Source: Locusta migratoria (taxonomy: Eukaryota > Arthropoda > Insecta > Orthoptera > Acrididae). Taken from it: a stretch of DNA of 64,000 nt. A model generated the notes under the pieces. The model searched no databases. It saw only the letters and a program-made list of their open reading frames with translations, and was not told the origin of the DNA. The DNA lies in the NCBI GenBank assembly GCA_026315105.1, contig CM048750.1, positions 260,019,151 to 260,083,150 of the forward strand, in the 5' to 3' direction. Positions 34,567 through 46,007 of this stretch are shown one piece after another; within the stretch, counting starts at the first letter, position 1; each line of letters opens with the position of its first letter. The position numbers and the translations under genes are program-made.

Positions 34567-35521
34567 CAAGGAAAGTACTTAGGCTCGAACAAACAGAAAT
34601 ACACCAAAATCGTATGATAGATAATGTAAAGGTCTCTTATTGCACTAGTGATACTCCCGCGTCTGCAAAACTATGCAGTCGTCCGTTAGAGGCCTCTGCG
34701 TGTGCCATGCCACATTGCACTTTGACCTGCCGGTACGCCAGTAGTGACGGTGCAGTGTGCCTCTGAAGTGGCGTTTTGTGATGTTATTTGCGTGGTGAAG
34801 TGTCGAATGAGTCGGCGATTTGTAATGAATCCTGCTAATATAATGTGACTGGTTGAGGTGAAGTTACGAAGAACCCTTCTTCGTGTAGATGGTATTGATG
34901 TAGAAGATGAATCATTCGCATGTTACCTATTATCTATTATAGTGTATCTAATCTATGCTCATATTTCTGCACTAGAATATATACCAGAAAACATGTGAAT
35001 GATTTTTCTTCTACACCAAGACCGTAATTACGAAGAAGGGCTCTTCGGAATTTCATCTCAACCAATTGCAATACATTAGCAGGCGCGTCAGTCACAGTCT
35101 GCACGGCTGCTACGGTCGGGGATTCGAATCCCCCCTCGGGCATGGATATTTGTGTCGTCCTTAGTATTAGCTAGTTCTTAAGTAGTTTGTAAGTTTAGGG
35201 ACTGATGACTCCGTAGTTAAGTCCCATAAGCTCTACAAACATTTGAACATTATCAGGATTGATTACCAATCGCCGACCCATCTGACGCTTCAGTACACAA
35301 ATAACGTCACAAAGCGCAACTTCAGAGGCACACTGCACCGTCACTACTGGCGTACCGGCAGGTCAAAGTGCAATGCGGCATGGCACACGCAGAGGCATCT
35401 AATGGGCGACTGCAGAGTTTTGTAGATGCGGGAATATCACTAGTGCAATAAGGAACCTTTACATTATCTGTCATACGATTTTGGTGTATTTCTGTTTGTT
35501 CGAGCCTAAGTACTTTCCTTG
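34567..35521. repeat. Large foldback palindrome split by a SINE
   Basis: The left arm (34567-34925) and right arm (34989-35521) are reverse complements once a SINE at 35084-35251 is removed. The outer ends start CAAGGAAAGTACTTAGGCTC. The mirror ORFs at 34470-34766 (plus) and 35322-35849 (minus) share VLRLEQTEIHQNRM and CAMPHCTLTCRYASSDGAV only because of this symmetry. Arm identity is around 90% by eye. Confidence 0.92.
35084..35251 (+). mobile_element. tRNA-derived SINE, family 1, 5' truncated, nested in a palindrome
   Basis: The A box is missing and the copy starts at CGCGTCAGTCACAGTC. The flanking TTAGCAGG/TTATCAGG is the duplicated target. The uninterrupted left arm of the palindrome has this target once, which proves insertion after the palindrome formed. 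Confidence 0.93.
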
Positions 35522-38088
35522 TAAGATTAGAGTGTAATAAAAGTTTCCAGAATTGGAGCGAATACATAAAAAAAGTGAAAATATGAATGGCTGTTAAACA
35601 GTAAATGCGGCCAGCGTGTTTAGTTGAGCCTCGAAGATCCTGAAGAAGATGCCAGAAAAAGGATCGTAACTTCGGATGACATTGAAGAAATACGACGCGG
35701 CCCAACAAGGTAGAAGGTTTTATCTTGAGCGAATGAATACTTCCTGTAGCTTTTATGACACTACTCAAAGCCTTCAACAGATAACAAGGTAAACAAGTCG
35801 AACCACGTAACGCACGCCTGACAGGCCTTTGATGTATTATAACTGTCAATTTTTTTTATGCGCTGTACATGAGTCCTCAAGACTCGAAACTGTGCAGGTG
35901 ATGTTGATTCAATGAGTGAAATCGATGTACGATATTTTATATAAATATTTTACATCGTACTACCAAGCTGAATTTATTATTATAATATTGTGGTGGTTGG
36001 GCACAAAAGCCATTATGGAGTCGTGATACAAATTTTCAGAGGCCATACAAATGTTCAGAGGCTATTCTCCAAACGAACTCAGGCTTTTCCAACGATGTCG
36101 CACTTGATGCGTTACTCAAACGTTAGAGAGAGGAACGGAAAGACATGCAATGCGAGAAGTATCTTTAATTGGGCTAAAAGCTGCACGAAACTGGACTAGA
36201 CTGGTCATCAGCTTCTTTCACTGTTTCTTCCGAACAAGCACATGAGCTGAGTCATAACACAGCCTGCTGTTACCGGAACGAATGCTGGTACAGATGAAGT
36301 CACCATAGTGCATTATATGACAGTTAATAACGATAGTACCCCTCCAGTGGCACAGACAATGCAGATAGAGTCGTGTGTCTTATTTAGCTCGGCGCTTTGA
36401 AGAATTGTGTAAACCACCGTATCACAAAGACGTGCCAACAGTACGTCTTTCTCACTGAAGTGTAGAACTGCATTTCAAAGCTTCAAGGTATGAGCTCAAG
36501 TACAACAGACATCAGTACAAATATCAAAGACTGTAAAGACGAATTAAACAGGGAATGTTTTAGCGCTTTATATGTTGCCTTGTCACCGTCTACTTTCAAA
36601 TGAGACCCAAATTCATGTATTCATTGCCTCGTTTTCAGGCTAATAAGCCAAACCACCAGTACACATCACAACAGTTTTCAAATTCAGCAGTTCAACAAGT
36701 TGTTATCGATGTTCAAGGTGACTAAAGAATACATCCTGCTCGGTAGATCAGCGGATGAGTCCAACTATACAATATTTCACGGTCCAAGCCACATTTGAAG
36801 TTTTCAGTGTCACATTTAGTTTCTTGGCTTTCAAATGGGGATTGCTTAAGTAAAAAAAATCAATAGATGCGGCATAATATTGGGAGTAATTAAACTGTAG
36901 GTCACTTCTACAACCGGCTGAGCAAGTCCGAAGGTCAGAGGAAGCTAAGGTCGTGCCACCTCTGAAAGGACTGTGCCTACTGAGGCAAACCAACCTTCAG
37001 GTTAAGGACAGCTCCATATAGCAGACAATATATGCTGGTTGTAACGCAGTGTCCGCACGCTTGGCGAAAGCCAGTAGTAAGGACGTCTTCATAAGGGGTG
37101 TAAAGTGTTTTACATTAACAAATTAGTTGTGTACAGACGCTCCGTGGGCTAACAAATGTTGACGAGTCAAAAGTAGTATGAACAACTATTAAGTGATTAC
37201 GTTCTACAAGATGCTAATTTTTTACGTGCCTAGTTGCTACTTACGTGCCGCAAGTAACATAATCAGTGGATCCCGTTAATTTACGTCAGCCCGATTAAGC
37301 AAATGGCACTTCACTGTAGCACTTCCTTCTCACGTTAGTGACCGCGGTTATTGGTAAATGTGTCACTGTTTGGAAGTCCAACTCCATGTTTGAAAACAGT
37401 TCATAAGAACTGATGTTAGCATTACGTGCGTCTTCGTAATACGCACAGTGCAGTCACTTCGACAGCGTACGTCGGTGCTTAGCCCCCGTCGGTGGAAGTC
37501 ACGTAGTTAATGTCTTACGTCTTTCACATTTGACGTACGATATTTGTACACAATATGCACCAAAATACTAATCGGAAACTTTCCCATTTTCTTAACAGAA
37601 ATTCTGAATATTTCTTGAAATTTTGAATTTTATAACACACGGTAAGAACTCTCACACACGGATAGGGCACAAATCTACGTATTAGCACAACCTTTAGTTC
37701 ATATTAACATTGGTTGCTTTCGACAATCCGCAACCAAATTATCACCTCAGAATCTCACTCAAGAGCTCGGGCAATCTTACTAATCAGTCTGTCACTTCAG
37801 TCGCAATTTCAAAACGGGTCACTATATAATATTCTAGCCAAATGTGTAAATAATTTCGTTTGCGCAGGAAAATTTTGTCTACCGACCCTCTAAATATTCA
37901 GAATTGTTTGCAGTTCTTACGAAAGTCATACTACCAATGAGGAATGTAGTAATGTTTTGAAATGTCTTGGTAGCATATATTTTATTTATTTTTACGTCTA
38001 GTCAAGAACATCAAGACGATGACCTACCTGTGTGTTTGACATACACTTATATATGTGTATTGCTTACCAATCTTTGTAATGTATTTTA
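35522..38088. other. Unassigned sequence, about 2.5 kb
   Basis: No transposon family recognised. A small AT palindrome lies at about 35927-35960. ORFs are short and without motifs. Confidence 0.3.
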
Positions 38089-38690
38089 TTGTTGTTGTGG
38101 TCTTCAGTCCGCAGACTGGTTTGATGCAACTATCCAGGCTGCTGCCCTATCCTGTGCAAGCCTCTTCATCTAAGAATACTGCTTACTGTATTCGTCCCTC
38201 GGTCTCCCTGTACGATTTTTACCTCACAACCTTCCTTCTGTTGCTAAGTTGACGATTCCTTGATGTCTCCGAATGTGTCCCATCAATCTATCCCTTCTCT
38301 TAGGATATGCCAGAAACTCATTTTCTCCCCAATTCTGTTGAGAACCTCCTCTTTAGTTACGTGAACTACCCATCTAATCTTCATCTTTCGTATGTAGCAC
38401 CACATTTCGGAAGCTTCTGTTATCTTTTTGTCTGAACTCTCATACAATGCTTCACTCCAGACAAATGCTTTCAGAAAGGACTTCCTAATATTCAGACTAA
38501 TATTTGATGCCAACAAATTTCGCTTCTTCAGAAACGCTTTTCTTCCCATAGCATTTTACATCTTCTTTACTTCGGCCATCAGAAGATATCCAAATAACAA
38601 AACTCATCTACTACTTTTATTGTCTCATTACCTAATCTAATTCCTTCAGCATCACCAGATTTTCTGACACTAATTTATGCCTTTCTTAAT
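38089..38690 (-). pseudogene. RTE-like LINE, 3' end fragment, copy 1
   Basis: Runs right to left and ends at TTGTTGTTGTGGTCTTCAGT, the 3' terminus shared with the copies at 44251 and 53945. Readable parts are GRKAFLKKRNLLASNISLNI, RKSFLKAFVWSEALYES and ASEMWCYIRKMKIRWVVHVT, followed by NRIGEKMSFWHILREGID. These correspond to the C-terminal region after the RT domain in RTE/BovB-like elements. Multiple frame changes; dead. Confidence 0.82.
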
Positions 38691-40134
38691 TATCTGTCAG
38701 TGGTGTTCCGAAACGCGTAAGGGATATAAATAAAACATATGCGAGCAAGACATTTCATCAACATAATTACATGCCTAATTATGATCGCTTGCTCTAAATA
38801 TGTAAGTATCCATCAACCAAGCAGAAACAAATCAAGTCATTTAGTAGAGAAAGGAACCATTTGTCACGACTTTCATCTGTAGGGTACTCCTGTATGGCCG
38901 CAAAGAAGGCAGTGGACGGATGGATAAAATATCGCTTGGAAACGATGGAAATGTATCTGTGCTGTAGGCTAACGAAGGCTAGCTGGCCAGGTAAAATATC
39001 CAGTGAAGGTTTCTGTACATGAAAGAGGTGAGAAACCTCGTAGTGACCATGGTAAAAAGAAAAATCAAACCACGTAAGAATATAGCAAAAAATATGTGAG
39101 AGATGATAAAAGTGACAATATAATGGAGAACTGTAAAGGGCGGCACAAATTAGTGAAGTGGTCTCCAGCCACAAAGTATAGTCTTCCAGAGGCCGATGGC
39201 CTACAACAAATCCTCAGCGCTCTGTTCATAGGAAGTCTTCCGGGCGTAGCTGGGGAGAGACGTTCTTTTGAGAACTCAATTTATTTTCGCGAAACCGCAT
39301 CTTTCTAACTCCAGGTAGCAACACTTTCTTGTGCCACTGAAGGATGCAATTAGATCACAGTCCTCACAGTAAACATTTTTTTTTTTTTTTTTTTTTTCGC
39401 GGCGAATTTTATTGGAGAGGTGCACCACACACATTTTCGACGTGTCACTGAAATCTGTGTTTCGGCAACACTGGCTTTTTTTTAAATTACAATCCATTCT
39501 GAGGTTTCGTTTCGCACAAGACGTACGCTTCACTAGAAACACACACACACATCCAGTCGCTTCCTCGCTGGCACATCCTCACAGCGCCGCAGAAGGGGGA
39601 AGTCCGCAGCTAACCTACCTTTAACCTTGTCGCAAGCCGAGAGTGATAGCAGCGCCGGAGTGGCGGGTCTCTGAAGCACAGCGTGGCGCCTCGCCTTCTG
39701 CGTGTTCCGCGGTACCGCCTCGCCTGTCACTGCGTGAACTGTGGAGCGCTGCTAGCGAACGGTCCGCTCTGCACGGTGTCTGGCGCGCGACTGCCGGCCT
39801 AGGCGCTGACGCTCCCCACCCGCGGCCGGCTCTACCCCCACCACCGGCGCTACGTCATCGCGCGCTCTACTGAGTCACCGAGCCTGCGATGGACTTCTCG
39901 CGCAGGCAGCCGGCAGCCGGCAGCAGCCAGCTCCTCCACAGGTCTCGTGCATTACGTCACGGCTGTTTGGGAGTCCCGATCTGACCCTGACGCTGCCTAC
40001 GAAGCTCTTTCGAGCGGGTCGCGCAGCTGGTGTTTATTTTCGACCCACACGCTGCGATTGACACCGTACAAGTGGCGGAGCGTCGTTGGTGTTCACTGGT
40101 TCATTAAACTCCCGGAAAAAAGGAAAGAAACTTG
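38691..40134. other. Unassigned sequence with CpG-rich block at 39540-39960
   Basis: A poly-T run lies at 39369-39396. The block 39540-39960 is unusually CpG-rich. An ATG in good context at 39889 opens a 34-codon frame (MDFSRRQPAAGSSQ), but no splice site or conserved protein supports an exon. A promoter or exon is conceivable, not shown. Confidence 0.3.
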
Positions 40135-40329
40135 CAGGGTGATTCTAAAGTCACTATACATTTTGTACTTAATCAAATTTTATTAACCAATATGTAACAG
40201 CAATGAAACTTATGTTACAATAGGACATAATTTCAGTACATTTCAATGTGACCCCCCAGCACTCCACTGTAGGACCGAAAAACCTGCCCAAACATATCTG
40301 TTGTAATGTCAGCAGCTGCGGCTCGAATC

Positions 40330-40655
40330 CGCTAAGTGGATCTTCACCTCGCATACTTTAGACTTGATAAACCCCCATGAAAAAACGTTCAAGGGTGTCA
40401 AGTCAGGAGAGCAGGGTGCCCACATACGTGGAGAGGCATGACCAATCCATCTGCCGGGAAATGCTTGAAATGCTTCATTCAGATAATCCCTAACAGCGAG
40501 GTCAAAGTGGGGTGGTGCACCATCATGTTGGAAACCAACAGTATCCATAATCCCATCAGATATCAACTGGGGCTCCAGAAACTGTTCCAACGTATCAAGG
40601 TATGTGGTAGACTTGCGCATAATAGTTCGCGATCGGGAGCGCTCTTGCTCTTTTA
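40330..40655 (-). pseudogene. IS630/mariner-type transposase, C-terminal half
   Basis: The frame carries TYLDTLEQFLEPQL, then VGFQHDGAPPHFDLAVRDYL with the second catalytic aspartate, GRWIGHASPRMWAPCSPDLT and PLNVFSWGFIKSKVCEVKIH. The final acidic position falls in PLNVF where family members often have PLDFF, so the third D is changed to N. ADITTDMFGQVFRS continues downstream to about 40260 in a shifted frame. The 5' part of the ORF at 40656-40833 is insert sequence. Confidence 0.87.
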
Positions 40656-40940
40656 GTTCGTCCACTCCCAGTGTCGGTTGAGCGGCGTGGCTGCGCGTGC
40701 AGGTGGAGGGAGAAATTCCCCCACCTAGCTGCTTCATGCGCTTGCTGCTTGAGCCGCTAACGATATTACGCAAACCAAAAGAAACAGTTTGTGGATAATT
40801 TCTCGTGTTTATATCCTTATATCTTGGCATCATGGAATTTATTAATCAGATATTGCAGAGTGCAGAACGCATCAAAACAGAAATTTTGTAGCACTGAACT
40901 ATGTAATCTAGCAGGCAGACGCTCACCTCGAAATAACTCA

Positions 40941-41140
40941 AAAAATGTTCAAATGTTTGTAGAGTCTATGGGACTTAACTACGGGGTCATCAGTCCCTAA
41001 ACTTACAAACTACTTATTAACTAACTAATACTAAGGACGGCACAAATATCCATGCCCGAGGGGGGATTCGAACCCCCGACCGTAGTGGCCGTGCAGACCG
41101 TGACTGAAGCGCCTCAGTCTCCTCGGCCACCGCGGCCGGC
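40941..41140 (-). mobile_element. tRNA-derived SINE, family 1
   Basis: Intact boxes. The target duplication GAAATAACTCA is at 40930-40940 and 41141-41151. Confidence 0.95.
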
Positions 41141-41271
41141 GAAATAACTCATCAACAGAAGGCAAACACGTGATTTTTAATTCTGCTGCGCGCCCTCTCG
41201 CTATTGCCCGCCGGTCTCCGGAAAAGAATCCAACGAACTATGAAGCGAGATACGTTTGGCATAATAGTCCG

Positions 41272-41343
41272 CTGCTCCTAGTTCGTCCGCTGCTCCTAGT
41301 TCGTCCACTGCTCCTAGTTTGTCCGGTCCTTCTAGTTCGTCCA
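41272..41343. repeat. Tandem array of an 18-bp unit, four copies
   Basis: Units CTGCTCCTAGTTCGTCCG and close variants. The repeated LLLVRP peptide read through it is a by-product. Confidence 0.92.
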
Positions 41344-41870
41344 TTCTTTTTGGCTTTTGCTACCGTTACTAAAAGAGCTCTTTCTTTATGACAGCTTTTT
41401 TATATAATGAATCAGTGTTGCCAAAGCGTGTGCTATTACCCGTATTTTTGGGCAATTTGACATCAAATACTTAGGCAAATAAACCAGTTATTTACACGAA
41501 TGGGTGATACAATGGTATTCAACTACTTTGCATACAGACTACTCGTAGTACTTTATTTTTAAATAGATTTCTTGTAGCAGTGAACTATGAAACTGCACCT
41601 CAGCTCGAAATGAAGGTAACTGGCAGAAGGGAATCACGCGATTTTGCGCGCTCTCGCGTCCTCTCGCTATTCCCCGCCAGTCTTCGGAAAAGGAGCGAAC
41701 GAACTAAGAGGCGAGGGATCTGCGAACTAGTTCGCGTAGTTTGCCTGTCGGAGCGCTCTTTCGAACTAGTTCGCGAACTACACAAGACTAGTATATGGTT
41801 CCAGTAACTGTTTGTTCCGCGAAGAAGAAGGGCCCGTACACCGTTGACCTCGTTATCTGTAACCACACAT

Positions 41871-42263
41871 TCACTTTTGCTGTGTCACTTCATAGTCCGC
41901 TTCAAGTTGATGTACGACCTGGCTGTGGTAGGCACGTTTGTGCAGCTTGTAACGAAGAACTCTCCATACAGTGGTTTGTTGAATACCAAGCTCCCTACTA
42001 TGTCTTCCGGTAGATGTGGAAGGGCTACGTGTGATCGCATCCTGCACACTTTGCATGGTGTCTGGCGTTATGGCCGACCTCCTTGGACGTTCTTCATCTG
42101 CAAAACTACCAGTACGCTGGAATTTATTGACTAGGGTCTTGATAGCACGCCCGGTGGGGCCTGTTTTCCGGAATCGACCGGCGAAGTCTGTCCGCACCTG
42201 TACATACGTTAGTCCATGAAGACGAGCAGAAACAACAGCGATTCGTTCTTCCCTGTTTAGCAT
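41871..42263 (-). pseudogene. IS630/mariner-type transposase, N-terminal DNA-binding half
   Basis: The open frame starts MLNREERIAVVSARLHGLTY and continues with LVNKFQRTGSFADEERPRRS, then SPSTSTGRHSRELGIQQTTV and WRVLRYKLHKRAYHSQVVHQ. This is the double helix-turn-helix that binds the terminal repeats. It is uninterrupted for 130 codons and loses similarity at about 41830, where the insert begins. Confidence 0.87.
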
Positions 42264-42403
42264 TCTGTCGTAGTACCCGCAAGAAACAAATATCCTGTTA
42301 CTATATCACTGGAATGTATTGTACGATCTGCAAGAAACAAATATTCCGTTATTATATCACTAAAATGTGTAGTGAGTTTGGAAACACCCTGTATATGCGC
42401 GCC

Positions 42404-43075
42404 TTAGGGTGCGTCTATGCTGCCACCTCGCTGCTCGCTGCTCGCCGACATGGCACGCCGATGATGAATCAAACCCACAGAGCCTTACCGGCCCATTTAT
42501 GGGGCACCATCGCAGCTCGCCCAGCTCGCTACGATCCTCGCCAGGCGATGATATCAAACTGGTTTGTGTTTCGCGCTACGACCATCGCCGCCCGGCCTGA
42601 AACTTGCTCTGTGATTGGTTGCTTCAGGGTCACTCTAGCAGAGCGGCGTTTGACTGGAACTCTCGCGCCCATCGCGCACAACATTGTTTGTTAGAGGAAG
42701 TTTCAGTACAGGCAACAATAAGTGAAGATCTGAAGCAGATGATTATTATGTCTGAAAAAGCGACCTGGATAGTTTTTCAGCTGTTGGTAGTACTTCTGAA
42801 AGTATTCCTAGTGAGGAAGTTCAGCATTCAAAGAATTCACTCCACACCTCCTCTTCCTTCTCCTTTCCAAGAACAAAATTTTTGTAGCGAACAAATCACT
42901 GTCACTGTCGTCAGACGATGTGGAGAACATGTTTCACGCTTCAAGCCATTGCAGCTGTATACTCGGCTGTAATGTAACAGCTGCATAAGAATACACTCGG
43001 CGAGCAGCGAGCTGCAGGTGCCAGCAGCGAGCAGCGAACTGACAGCTGCGAGGTGGCAGCATACACGCACCCTTA
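42404..43075. mobile_element. Non-autonomous TIR element, about 670 bp
   Basis: The left end AGGGTGCGTCTATGCTGCCA and the reverse of the right end AGGGTGCGTGTATGCTGCCA are inverted repeats that extend inward into GCTGCTCGC repeats. Flanking GCGC bases on both sides may reflect a target duplication. The interior lacks a transposase. A hAT-type origin is possible. Confidence 0.72.
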
Positions 43076-44250
43076 GCGCTGCCCAGGCACTGCTGAGGTT
43101 CAGATTTTCTCCTAAACCTCCAGAGAGAGCCTTGGAACGCAGCAAAAGGCCAGGGGAAACATCGCTACAGTCCGATTAAAGTTACTTGTTAGTTGACAAT
43201 TCATGGGCTAGAGTTGCTTTCCTCCAATCAGAGTGCTCAACGTCACGTCCGAACCGTCCTTCGTTGCCAGTCTGCTGCAACAACTGGTCAATTCTGCAGT
43301 ATCACAGGTCGATACTGCCTGTGAGTCGATAGCCAGGAAAGGTAACATCGCTGGCGTGCGACTGGGGCGCCACTGCGCGTCCGACTATGGGACGCCACAA
43401 GCCAGTACCGGTCTCAGTATTCAGCCGGACTTCGAGGACCTCACTCAGCAACTAGCTCTAGCATCTTCAAGTTGGGAAGTTATAATTAGCCGACGTAAAT
43501 CGCCGGACTATTATTCTAGTTAGGCCTAGCCTCCACAGAAGAAATCTAGAAAAGACTCACGCTCCTTGCTCATGAAAGATACGTATATTTTAACATCAAT
43601 GCTGTATATAGTGTGTTACTAATAAATTAGTCACGTTGCAGAGTTCGGCTACTTCAATTTACGCCTCCCTACTCCATGCTACTCAGTATACCAAACGTTG
43701 TGCCCTGTGCTTCGGCGCATGACACAACAAATTCAATTCAATTTACTTTTCAGGCTCTTTTTCCTGATTTGTTTTGTTCCCGAAGTGATGGTGTAGTCTG
43801 GTTTGTGGGAAGCTCATGTGAAGGACCTTTCTCACTTATGAACATGTAACAGGTGAGACAAATAAATGCCTCAAAATGAAATGTTCTGAGAGGGACTTCC
43901 AGGCTTGTTGAAGCAAGATAGGGACCATGCCCATTTCGCTACAGCTGTTAGAGTTTGGTTGAATGATAATTTTCCTTCCTGTACTGGAAGAAAAGGTCAT
44001 ATCGAGTTTTCCCTTTGTTCGACATAAATTTCTGTCCGTGTTTTTTATTTCTTTTTTTTCTGGGGTATGCTGAAGACTAGATGCGTAAACCATCAGCCAG
44101 AAATAATTAGCAATCAGTTTACTAAAATCGAGGAACATTCAGTCCTATTCCATTGAGTTGTCCTTAATCTTGCAAAGCTCATGAAATTGTGCATTGAATA
44201 GCGCGGAAATCACGTTCAAAATATTAGTTGTGAACATTAAACTTCATAAA
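43076..44250. other. Possible LTR/gag remnant and unassigned sequence
   Basis: An open frame at 43233-43523 (plus) ends SWEVIISRRKSPDYYSS. It is followed by AATAAATTAGTC at 43620 and an end GACACAACA at 43730 that resembles an LTR terminus. No protease or RT is seen. The remainder is unassigned. Confidence 0.3.
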
Positions 44251-44286
44251 ATTATTGTTGTTGTTGTGGTCTTCCGTCCGGAGACC

Positions 44287-45218
44287 TGTAGTAATACATT
44301 AATGATTTTTTTTATAACTTGTGCGATGCTTGTCGCTGACTTCTGCTCTCCCTCTGACAGCGTATCGATAAACATATGACATTTGTCACGTTCAACTTTT
44401 TTGCAACAAGCTGAAGGGAGAGAGCGGAACTGTTCGTCACTTGCTTTCTTCTCCTTGAGGTGTTAGGACGTATTCCAGGACTTCGACTAATTAATGTAAT
44501 TGTGAGCTTCTTTTTTATTAATTTCAATAAAACCCCACAGTTAATTTGAAATATCTTACTTACTTACAATCCTTTCCCCATTCTCACTAATTTTAAAGTT
44601 ATTTATTTTCAGCAGATCTAGTACTTCATAAAGTGATGCTCGGGTATTGTTGCAATTTGTTTCGCGATTGTACTAGAACATTCTCTGTGTAACTTTTATT
44701 TATTTCGTGTCTATGAATGGTTTATTACATTTTAATGCCTGCAGAAAAATCTTCGTAATGTTTTTGAAGTCCGATAATTTTGCAATTTTTGGCGACTATC
44801 ATGATTGATTTTCCACACGGTCATAGAACAATAGTAACCGAAACAAATTGCAACAATACCCGAGCATCACTTTATGAAGTACTAGATCTGCTGAAAATAA
44901 ATAACTTTAAAATTAGTGAGAATGGGGAAAGGATTGTAAGTAAGTAAGATATTTCAAATTAACTGTGGGGTTTTATTGAAATTAATAAAAAAGAAGCTCA
45001 CACTTACATTAATTAGTCGAAGTCCTGGAATACGTCCTAACACCTCAAGGAGAAGAAAGCAAGTGACGAACAGTTCCGCTCTCTCCCTTCAGCTTGTTGC
45101 AAAAAAGTTGAACGTGACAAATGTCATATGTTTATCGATACGCTGTCAGAGAGAGAGAGCAGAAGTCAGCGACAAGCATCGCACAAGTTATAAAAAAAAT
45201 CATTAATGTATTACTACA
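44287..45218. mobile_element. Foldback element with 380-bp arms inserted into an RTE-like LINE
   Basis: Arms 44287-44664 and 44839-45218 are almost identical reverse complements (a few differences, one a GA-repeat length change). They start TGTAGTAATACATTAATGA. The spacer is 174 bp. ACC at 44284-44286 and 45219-45221 is a possible 3-bp target duplication, and removing the element restores the GGAGAC(C)GGTTTGATG of the LINE. No transposase; mirror ORFs 44312-44527 and 44976-45206 arise from the symmetry. Confidence 0.95.
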
Positions 45219-45833
45219 ACCGGTTTGATGCAGCTCTCCAAGCCTCTTCATCTCCTCATAAGGCTGCAACCTACATCCGTTTGAATCTGCTTACTGCATT
45301 CATGTCTTGGTCTCCCTCTGCGGTTTTTACCACAAACACTTTCCTCCAATGCTAAATTCACAATTCCTTGATGTCTCAGAATGTGTCCTAACAATCGATT
45401 CGTTCTTTTAGTCAAGGTATGCCAGAATTTCCTTTTCTCCCCAATTCTGTTCAGCACCTCCTCATTAGTTACGCGATCCACCCAGCTAATCTTCAGCATT
45501 CTTCTGTAGCACCACATTTCAAAAGCCTCTATCCTCTTCCTGTCTGCACTGTTTATGGTCCAAGTTTCACTCCCATACAAGGCAACAATGCACACAAATG
45601 TCTTCAGAAAGGACTTCCTTAGGCTTAAATTAATATTATATGTTAATAATTTTTTTTCAAAAACGCTTTTTACCAATTGCCATTCTGCATTTTATATCCT
45701 CAATACTGCGATCATCATTTGTTATTTTACTGCCCAAATAACAAAACTCATTTACCACCTTTATTATTTCGTTACCTAATCTAATTCCTTCAGCATCACC
45801 TGATTTTCTTAGACTGCACTTCATTACCCTTGT

Positions 45834-46007
45834 GTAAAGCGCCTCGCTGCGGAGCGCGGGGTGCTCACCGTCGGAGGTTCGAGTCCTCCCTAGGTATGTG
45901 TGTTGTCCTTAGGTTAATTTACCTTAGTTTAAGTAGTTTGTAAGCTACGGACTGATGACCAGGCAGTTTGGTCCGATAGATTTACAAACATTTAAACATT
46001 TTTGAAC
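45834..46007 (+). mobile_element. tRNA-derived SINE, family 2, 5' truncated
   Basis: The head starts within the tRNA-like part, and the B box GGTTCGAGTCC is intact. The duplication ATTACCCTTGT is at 45823-45833 and 46008-46018, in RTE-like sequence. Confidence 0.94.

Larger units (their letters stand above)
40882..41715. repeat. Direct repeat within the insert
   Basis: The segment 40885-41250 (without its SINE) and 41569-41715 are diverged direct copies, both running from TAGCA(C/G)TGAACTATG to CCTCTCGCTATT(G/C)CCCGCC. They suggest a tandem duplication or two related terminal repeats. Confidence 0.7.
40135..42398 (-). mobile_element. IS630/mariner-type transposon split by a 1.2-kb insert
   Basis: The left end CAGGGTGATTCTAAAGTCAC and the reverse of the right end CAGGGTGTTTCCAAACTCAC are matching inverted termini. 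The transposase N-terminal half is at the right (41871-42263) and its C-terminal half at the left (40200-40655), both minus strand, so one element once spanned the interval. The middle (about 40656-41830) is foreign and includes a SINE and duplicated sequence. Confidence 0.8.

Noticed and set aside
34470..35849. Two homologous divergent genes sharing CAMPHCTLTCRYASSDGAV
   Set aside because: Identity is forced by the DNA palindrome and is equally good outside the frames.
39889..39990. First coding exon starting MDFSRRQPAAG
   Set aside because: Good start context but only 34 codons, no convincing donor site and no homology recognised.
44312..45206. Pair of related proteins with RSPGIRPNTSRRRKQVTNSS
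   Set aside because: Mirror translation of the two arms of the foldback element.
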